A stretch of DNA of 64,000 bases. Origin: Apoda limacodes. Taxonomy: Eukaryota > Arthropoda > Insecta > Lepidoptera > Limacodidae. Below, in pieces: positions 60,601 through 64,000 of this stretch. The notes below the pieces were generated by a model that made no database searches, was not told the origin of the DNA, and saw only the letters and a list, made by a program, of their open reading frames with translations. Made by a program: the position numbers and the translations under genes. Within the stretch, counting starts at the first letter, position 1, and every line of letters begins with the position of its first letter. Location of the stretch: NCBI GenBank assembly GCA_946406115.1, contig OX291557.1:5860501-5924500 (forward strand), read 5' to 3'.

Positions 60601-63474
60601 TGTTGTAGATTTATAATTGCTTGATGTAATTGTCGAATCTAAAGTTTTCAAGAAAATTGTGACAAAAAAGAGATTTATTTGGAGAACTATAAGTCGTGTC
60701 TATGTATCACAAATGTAAATATTTCACGTGCAGAATTCGAAGTGTGAAACACACTATATTACACAAAAAAAAAAAATAAACTTGTTGTAGACTTAAGTTT
60801 TTAGTTTTTGTAAAGCGTGAGTGGACACACCCCTAAAATCTTGAGATACACCCTCGGGGGGACTAGTTTTTGGAATGTCACCACCAACATCATTGTAATT
60901 AAATAGGAATAGGTTATACACAGAAGTCACTGTGACGTCACGCGGTAGTTTTGGTCAAGCGTGAGTCGACATACCCCAGACACAGGGGGGTGGTTTTTGG
61001 AGAATGGTCAAGCGCGAGTCGCCACACCCCAAACACAGGGTGGTTTTGAGAGTGGTCAAGCGCGAGTCGTGCGGGGCAGAAAAGTTTTTAGGCGAGGGGT
61101 TGGGGGTAGTGCGCCAGAACCAACAAATCCCCTCTAGTGGTCAAGCGTGAGTCGTACAGGGCAGAAAAATTGGGGAGTTTTTTTTTGAGGCGAGGGGTTG
61201 GGGTTGGAGGGTAGTGCGCCAGAACCAACGATGTTTTGAGAGTGGTCCAGCGCGAGTCGTACAAAGCAGAAAAATTGGAGCTTTTTTTTAGGCGAGGGGT
61301 TGAGGTTGGGGGGAAGTGCGCCAGAACCAACGAATCCCCTCTATACCTACGTAGCCAAACAGTAAAAAGTAATTTAAAATCTTTCTTTCTTAACCATTTG
61401 CCCGCATGAGTAATTATTGACTTTGACGACCAACTGAAAATTGTTTAATAGAAAGCCAGTAGTTAAAAAAAAAACCGTTTTTTCAATAAAAAAAAACATT
61501 AAAAAGTAGAAAATAAGCCCCTAAAGCAGACAAATAACAGTTTCTTTGCCTTAATGTCAAATGCTAACAGAACTGATTTACCTATCTTAACTACAAATTT
61601 TTGGCAATCAACTTCAAGGCAAATAAAACATGCAGCTTATTTTTTTTCGTTTTAAGTGGATTTAAAGGTGTTAAGTTAAAAATAGTTTCTTAAACTTACT
61701 TAAGGCTTTTTAAGATGCTAATACTAGATTGTACATAGAAATCATCAATATACTATGATACTACTTCAGCAACTTTAAAAAAAAAAAGATTTAAATCTTA
61801 TGTATAAATATCAATAAATTTAGCTATAATCTTTTTAATTAAATTTTACGGACTGTCTTATGATTTATATATCTATTTCAATGTATTATTAGAAAAATAA
61901 CAACAACTGACTATTTACCATTTGTATTTGCAATGCAACCTTCCTTAAAATAAAGCGAACCGTTACATTAATTTTATGCAGATTTTTACAGTAGCCGCGT
62001 TTAAGCGTGTGTGTGTTGTAAAACCTTAACTGCAAAGTTTTTATTTTTTTTAATACCAATAGATGGCAAACATGTTAACGGTCCGCCTGATGGTAAGCGG
62101 TCACCGTAGCCTATGGACGCATGCAACACCAGGGGTATCACTCGCTTGTTGCCGACCCTTCAAAAATCTAATAACTTCTTTCTTGAAGAATCCCATACTG
62201 TAGTCCTTAGAGAAAACCTTGGCAGGGACTAATTTATTGTAAAATTATAGAAGGTAATTACACATCTATACAGTTATTAAAAATCTGCTCCGATATAAAA
62301 TCGCTTTCGCCCATGAATTAAAGTCACGTAAAAGGTTTTAATGTTCACTGGGAACATTAAAATCATTCTCTATTAGCATTGCATTCCAATGTTAAGAGGA
62401 TACACTTCGCGGCGCCTCGCAGCGGGCATCATACAAAGAAATTTCTCATTTGTTTTTGACATTTACTGATAAATGACTGTGAAATTTCTTAGTCATAATC
62501 GCAAGCCGAATACCTAGGTCTGTCGTTTTCCGAAATCTTGTAAAATGTTTTTTTTTAACTAGAAATCTTTTCGAAACTTTTTGTATGATAAACTAGAATA
62601 CTGTATAACTTTGAAATTATAAAATTTAATAGAAAACTGGCACACTGCAGACCTAGATATTTATTACTAGAATATGTCTTCAAAATTTCGTGGTGTTTGA
62701 TCAGCAAATGTCAAAAATAAGTGAGAAATTCGTTTGTATGAAGCCCGCTGCGAGGCGCCGCGAAGTGTATCCTCTTAAAATCTGTTTACGTACCATTTTA
62801 ATCAGGAAACCGAATTGATGTACGGCCAAAATAAATGCGTACGTACGTACCATATGGTTTTCTTTACCATTGGAATGAATAATTTATTTCTAGTATTAAA
62901 ACAGATCATACTAGTTTGAAACTATTTATTCGTACAGTACTATAATTGCGTCATACCTTGTCGATAGTGTGGCTGGCTGCTGTGCAGACAGTATAGGTTT
63001 GATTCCCGCACTGGACATACATTTATGTGATCGAGAAAAATAAATTGTCAGATGTGCACTCAGTGCCAGAAATAAATTGCACTTGTCTCACTAAGCCTTA
63101 TTAAATTAACCTTTAAAATTTGTTAATTTTTTTTTAAAAGTATCTCTGTGGTTGGGGAAATATACCAGGGAATAGGCTTCCTCCCCCCTTCCTCTCTCCC
63201 GCCCGTAAATCCTGCGCCCCAATTATTGTAGATATTTTCCATAGTAGGTAATGATTAGTTTTTATAACTTACGATTGGGTTTTATTTATCACTTATAAGT
63301 TATAATTTACTGTCTTGTACTTACTGTATATTCTGATAGTGTCCTCTCAGAGGGAGCTCTATGGCTGTCGTTTTCTTCTCTTTCTGCTCTATGCAAATAC
63401 GCTCCAGACGAAGGGGAATCAACGCCAGATCGATGAGTAGCTACATAGTGGTTGTTCTTTACTTTATGAACCAT
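36316..63474 (-). CDS. Two-transmembrane protein, 278 aa, five exons (family not recognised)
   Basis: Exons (reverse): 63474-63325, 54627-54482, 40849-40756, 40286-40132 and 36607-36316, together 837 nt. All GT-AG and every phase agrees, which is strong evidence. Start MVHKVKNNHYVATHRSGVDS, with an in-frame TAA 9 nt before the ATG. Residues 1-149 are polar and Ser/Arg-rich, then NPFCPNVKGLCC leads into TM1 (about 150-176). A short EPLFVW turn and TM2 (about 183-207) form a hairpin. The tail, about 70 residues, has CRENPYPRYPDDFYWTHHW and two YSDRES copies. No signal peptide. Likely an integral membrane protein with both ends on one side, probably cytosolic (inference). The region from NPFCPN to HHWSK looks the most constrained. 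Introns of 8.7, 13.6, 0.5 and 3.5 kb. Confidence 0.88.
36996..37285. repeat. Palindromic element built from two inverted 5S rRNA-like segments
   Basis: 37018-37077 (+) reads aaagttaagcaacgtcgggc then ttggtcagtacttggatagg and tgaccgc, closely like the 3' half of animal 5S rRNA. A more diverged copy lies at 37207-37266 on the other strand. Flanks ttgttgga/tccaacaa also pair. It lacks the 5' half of 5S, so it is not a functional 5S gene; probably a 5S-derived SINE that became a fold-back. Confidence 0.75.
37290..39290. other. Membrane-gene intron 4, middle part
   Basis: Apart from the dispersed repeat at 38085-38190 I see no gene. Open frames here are short and unconvincing. Confidence 0.55.
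38085..38190 (+). repeat. Dispersed repeat shared with 41938-42040
   Basis: Both carry 'tgagatgtagctgcactact' and 'gttacatatcgcgtcatcct' with few changes. Confidence 0.8.
39299..40118 (+). pseudogene. Rearranged RT retrotransposon fragment beside exon 4
   Basis: From EIAKAFDRV (39350s) through YGVPEGLYKW, GVPQGSVLSLTLFLLHINDM, YADG (YADD mutated) and RGELVSQIETTLSKVSDWG to FRDHLQDKVKLASLKTW. It then jumps directly to the 3' part KDYSMGFFKKEVIRFL and ends 'ccaccttagtggtatcaaaa'. A piece of the RT coding sequence (ggtgtcccgcaaggctctgt) is duplicated out of order at 39302-39338. Antisense to the host gene. Confidence 0.88.
40132..40286 (-). CDS. Membrane-protein exon 4 (TM1)
   Basis: Acceptor aaattcgcag. 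Encodes AGVKVDAMAAPNPFCPNVKG and the first membrane span. Donor gtcagt (non-consensus at +3), phase 2. A retrotransposon tail lies a few bases beyond this donor. Confidence 0.9.
40756..40849 (-). CDS. Membrane-protein exon 3
   Basis: Acceptor gttattatag. Encodes RQSRAPRSVYSYRSAVAPSV to VSRK; basic. Donor gtaagc, phase 0. Confidence 0.87.
40850..43350. other. Membrane-gene intron 2, first part
   Basis: Dispersed repeats at 41938-42040 and 42035-42225 (the latter relative to 11450-11640). No gene seen. Confidence 0.6.
43362..43461 (-). repeat. 3' end fragment of the RT retrotransposon family
   Basis: 'gccattaatgtggcaaacat' then 'ggtaagcggtcaccgtagcc' and 'cttgcaacgccagaggcgac', matching the tails at 49060-49180 and 62049-62225. 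Confidence 0.65.
43462..46050. other. Membrane-gene intron 2, AT-rich
   Basis: No gene or clear element recognised. Confidence 0.55.
46053..46622 (+). CDS. Unassigned 189-codon open frame with three perfect 19-residue repeats
   Basis: ATG at 46053, stop TAG at 46620-46622. Residues about 33-89 are three copies of a 19-residue unit (LDMLSRYYLAQYLIYTMIR) from the 57-bp DNA repeat. The end is Arg/Cys-rich (VETCSECRARVSRSRRCSQW). No domain is recognised. Because 57 is a multiple of three, the repeat lengthens any open frame, so this may be chance. Confidence 0.2.
   Translation: MHKNGVFSRSSLYRSLKGLLYKYERAVSHACGLDMLSRYYLAQYLIYTMIRLDMLSRYYLAQYLIYTMIRLDMLSRYYLAQYLIYTMIPNNRIKTEKSLNISNNGNIQFILTCVKQVRTDGLRIVKGNSLQNTCHIKLENVTSTTKMVETCSECRARVSRSRRCSQWRVFRLKVRLRPVCHNLPHFTIE
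46149..46317 (+). repeat. Tandem repeat, 57 bp x 3, essentially perfect
   Basis: Units at 46149-46205, 46206-46262 and 46263-46317 (cttgacatgctgagtagata...ccatgatac). No differences were seen between copies, so recent duplication. Confidence 0.95.
46845..46920 (-). repeat. Fragment of the 'gggttccgtacccaaagg' repeat
   Basis: Reverse-oriented relative of the fuller copy at 53440-53620. Confidence 0.55.
47209..47300 (+). repeat. tRNA-derived SINE head
   Basis: Pol III A-box-like tggctcagtgggtaagg and B-box-like gagttcgattttag at tRNA-like spacing, but no acceptor stem, so a SINE rather than a tRNA gene. Confidence 0.55.
47428..47700 (+). pseudogene. RT fragment, Jockey/CR1-like family
   Basis: DIAEAINRVWHQGLLL, SYGVPEVL, an in-frame stop, FSSERRIRAV, then NAGVPQGSVLSPTLFLLH, and it collapses before YADD. 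A short insertion repeats 'acgcatacgagccgtacgcg'-like sequence. Confidence 0.8.
47710..49050. other. Membrane-gene intron 2, nothing recognised
   Basis: AT-rich. No gene seen. Confidence 0.55.
49056..49582 (-). pseudogene. 3' RT-tail fragment of the same retrotransposon family, reverse strand
   Basis: Reads (reverse) SKILGVLNRAKRYFTSGQ, FYSVQRRAVRIVDDSKLTCR, RRDFASLCVFYRFYYNGMCS and EELFEMMPTATFYHRTARHR. The 3' terminus with T-run lies at 49056-49085. In the same orientation as the host gene, and 5' truncated. Confidence 0.85.
49622..52690. other. Membrane-gene intron 2, AT-rich
   Basis: No gene or strong repeat recognised over 3 kb. Confidence 0.55.
52691..53347. mobile_element. Fold-back element, about 657 bp, arms about 250 bp
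   Basis: Outer ends gcggtaactg/cagttaccgc. Arms share 'aactagatat', 'aaaaaacatggtggatatcg', 'catatgtcgtacg' and 'aaaggagtcagaatta' in inverted order with moderate divergence. The centre has a small internal palindromic section with 'atgacccat' repeats. Non-coding. Confidence 0.8.
53440..53620 (+). repeat. Widespread lepidopteran-type repeat ('tacggaaccctaataatagg')
   Basis: Contains 'gttcatgagatacagcctgg', 'gacggacggacagcggagtc' and 'ttaccctttgggtacggaac'. Recognised as a pattern common in moth and butterfly introns; its class is not certain. Confidence 0.6.
54482..54627 (-). CDS. Membrane-protein exon 2
   Basis: Acceptor ctttgtttag precedes ACGATGG. Encodes TMEERTRSPSSGEHRNGRRP to AYRPASEI; donor gtaaaa, phase 2. 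The ATG in codon 2 could serve as an alternative start with another 5' exon. Confidence 0.85.
54702..54772. repeat. 15-bp perfect inverted repeat
   Basis: tataccatcaagaaa (54702-54716) and its exact reverse complement (54758-54772), loop 41 nt; located 75 bp upstream of exon 2 in gene orientation. Confidence 0.8.
54773..56590. other. Membrane-gene intron 1, first part
   Basis: No gene seen. Open frames are short and have no recognisable domain. Confidence 0.5.
56594..56637. repeat. Perfect 18-bp hairpin, 8-nt loop
   Basis: ctccacaaatccttcgca (56594-56611), then eight bases, then the exact reverse complement (56620-56637). Confidence 0.9.
56753..56950 (+). pseudogene. 3' terminus of the RT retrotransposon family with A-tail
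   Basis: WNELPAKVFSKDYSMGYLKK, a stop, LKGRQRASDALGVASVHRL, then 'ttgtttgccaccttagtgat' and an A run to 56950. 5' truncated. Confidence 0.8.
57365..57801 (+). repeat. Left TIR of the Polinton-type element
   Basis: Contains two internal copies of an approximately 110-bp module (gttggttctggcgcactacc ... gactcacgcttgaccact), then a unique inner part. Confidence 0.88.
57943..58020 (+). CDS. Small C2H2 zinc-finger ORF of the Polinton-type element
   Basis: 25 codons, with a Cys-x2-Cys-x11-His-x5-His pattern (CQICDLQV...QHLRSKKHK) and stop TAG. Such a finger commonly begins the polymerase ORF of these elements in insects, so this is probably its truncated N-terminus. Confidence 0.5.
   Translation: MMCQICDLQVNQRFYAQHLRSKKHK
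58130..60110 (+). pseudogene. Decayed protein-primed DNA polymerase B gene (Polinton-type)
   Basis: Fragments in all three frames, separated by stops and deletions. N-terminal region: LEMHVNKF + NPLRGSSYI (about 58325-58369), then the open stretch 58400-58600 with IQFPIKLSDIPKVEKQNDI. Exonuclease-side FHNLNNYDAHF at about 59200-59237. Region before the palm, RKGVFLHEFVNSYESF, at about 59462. KYPEHLHDLNSDLP at 59892-59933. The thumb-side motifs YYRNLKQCL (60017-60043) and HRILQFKHSP (60071-60100). The palm DTD block was not found. Not functional. Confidence 0.75.
59536..59663 (+). repeat. 64-bp tandem duplication inside the polymerase remnant
   Basis: 'gacgctttctttaactcttt...aataataaacatgct' twice with four or so differences. 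Confidence 0.85.
60232..60795 (+). repeat. Direct repeats of about 135 bp near the right TIR
   Basis: 60232-60368 and 60657-60795 share 'agatatttatttggag', 'gtcgtgtctatgtatcacaa' and 'gtgaaacacactatattaca', nearly identical. Confidence 0.88.
60803..61342 (-). repeat. Right TIR of the Polinton-type element
   Basis: Reverse complement of the left TIR, but with three copies (one partial) of the module that the left arm has twice. Confidence 0.88.
61343..62045. other. Membrane-gene intron 1, AT-rich
   Basis: Nothing recognised. Confidence 0.55.
62049..62225 (-). pseudogene. 3' end fragment of the RT retrotransposon family, reverse strand
   Basis: Reverse reading gives the LPAKVFSKDYSMGFFKKEVI type tail, then the 'ggtgaccgcttaccatcagg' terminus and T-run. 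Confidence 0.75.
62396..62774. mobile_element. 379-bp TTAA-flanked MITE
   Basis: TIRs of about 70 bp start gaggatacacttcgcggcgc. TTAA immediately outside both ends (62392-62395, 62775-62778), the target of piggyBac and Kolobok-type transposases. Non-coding. Confidence 0.88.
62965..63060 (+). repeat. SINE-like fragment with tRNA-type B box
   Basis: 'aggtttgattcccgc' followed by 'actggacatacatttatgtg', a form common in lepidopteran SINEs. Confidence 0.45.
63325..63474 (-). CDS. Membrane-protein exon 1 (start)
   Basis: ATG at 63474-63472 in good context (AAAATGG), 50 codons ending LSEYT, donor gtaagt, phase 0. Confidence 0.85.
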
Positions 63475-63510
63475 TTTTTAATCTTTGACGGTACTATGTT
63501 ACGTTCATTT

Positions 63511-63540
63511 TCATAAATGGAACTTCGATTCGGGCGCCAT
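63511..63540 (-). promoter_or_regulatory. Possible upstream ORF and YY1-like initiator before the membrane gene
   Basis: Reverse strand caagatggcgcc holds an ATG opening a 9-codon frame (MAPESKFHL, stop) that ends 36 nt before the main ATG. The same bases resemble the YY1-type CAAGATGGCGGC motif. Functional only if the transcript starts upstream of it, which cannot be seen. Confidence 0.35.
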
Positions 63541-64000
63541 CTTGTTTTTGTTTTCTTTTTAAAATTTATTTATTAGTTACTGGCTGAACGGCTTTTTATT
63601 TATAAGCTCTATCATAATTCGTACTTCGTCCCAGTTTCAATGATTGTATCTTGATTTTCGTTGGAATCCGGTACAGTTGTAAGGTCAGCGCAATCAGTAG
63701 ATCTGCAACAAAGGAATAGGTTTCCGTTAATGGGACTACATTTGCCCTTTTTTTGTGGTGGCCAGCCTTGAGATTGATACGGGTAATTTTGTGGTTAAGA
63801 AGTGCCTTAAACAATTCGATGGATTCTGATTGATTTTGCACGTCTGCTGTAACAATTTGTAAGAATCAATATTTTGTGACACGAGATATAAATATTATTT
63901 ACTTATTTATTAATTTATTTATTTACAGATTGTGTTACAAAAATAACAATGTAAAACAATTGTAAACAATGTTTATAACATTACACAAAATTTTCCTTAA
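63541..64000. other. Upstream region of the membrane-protein gene
   Basis: AT-rich; presumed promoter by position. No other gene seen. Confidence 0.4.

Larger units (their letters stand above)
57365..61342. mobile_element. Internally deleted Maverick/Polinton-type element (3978 bp) with TIRs of about 0.5 kb
   Basis: Left TIR 57365-57801, right TIR 60803-61342, both beginning agaggggattcgttggttct. The inner 240 or so bases of the two arms look identical. The interior (57.9-60.1 kb, + strand) carries broken pieces of a protein-primed family-B DNA polymerase in the right order: a small zinc-finger ORF, NPLRGSSYI, FHNLNNYDAHF, RKGVFLHEFVNSYESF, KYPEHLHDLNSDLP, YYRNLKQCL and HRILQFKHSP. Integrase, ATPase, protease and capsid genes are absent. 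Flanking hexamers ATAAGT and ATACCT agree at 4 of 6 positions, a possible decayed 6-bp duplication. Full Polintons are usually 15-20 kb. Confidence 0.8.

Noticed and set aside
61088..61330. 80-codon repetitive - strand frame (SALYDSR repeats)
   Set aside because: Lies in the Polinton right TIR modules; read-through of tandem repeats, not a gene.
1..64000. CRISPR arrays, bacterial operons, rRNA operon
   Set aside because: None seen; the window is an intron-containing eukaryotic region.

Overview
This is a eukaryotic, AT-rich, intron-rich genomic window. The repeat types (CR1/Jockey-like non-LTR pieces, the 'cttctgccagcggcttcgcc' interspersed repeat, many fold-back MITEs) and the insect-type topoisomerase II point to an insect, most probably a moth or butterfly. 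That placement is inferred from pattern, not from a search.

Two genes can be reconstructed exon by exon. (1) DNA topoisomerase II (Top2), + strand, 7617-29920: 18 coding exons with consistent splice phases, encoding about 1562 residues. It has the GHKL ATPase, Toprim, winged-helix/catalytic tyrosine and a charged C-terminal tail. (2) A two-membrane-span protein of 278 residues, - strand, 63474 down to 36316: five exons spread over 27 kb, every junction in phase. I do not recognise the family. The two genes converge: their stop codons are about 6.4 kb apart, and the space between holds a complete 3.1 kb transposon.

Layout. 1-6800: intergenic, with broken non-LTR retrotransposons and dispersed repeats. 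6800-7631: probable Top2 promoter and 5' exons. 7632-29920: Top2; its introns carry a retrotransposon (23.9-26.5 kb) and three fold-back elements. 29921-36315: Top2 3' region, the 8-bp-TSD long-TIR element with tandem arrays (31605-34751), and a fold-back element just after the second gene's stop. 36316-63474: the membrane-protein gene. Its introns carry retrotransposon pieces, a 5S-rRNA-derived palindrome, several MITEs and a deleted Maverick/Polinton-type element with terminal inverted repeats of about 0.5 kb (57365-61342) around a decayed protein-primed DNA polymerase B gene. 63475-64000: the upstream region of that gene.

Most of the remaining sequence is intron or intergenic DNA with no gene I can support. 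The main biological interest is the density of nested, fold-back and internally deleted mobile elements placed tightly around two conserved genes.
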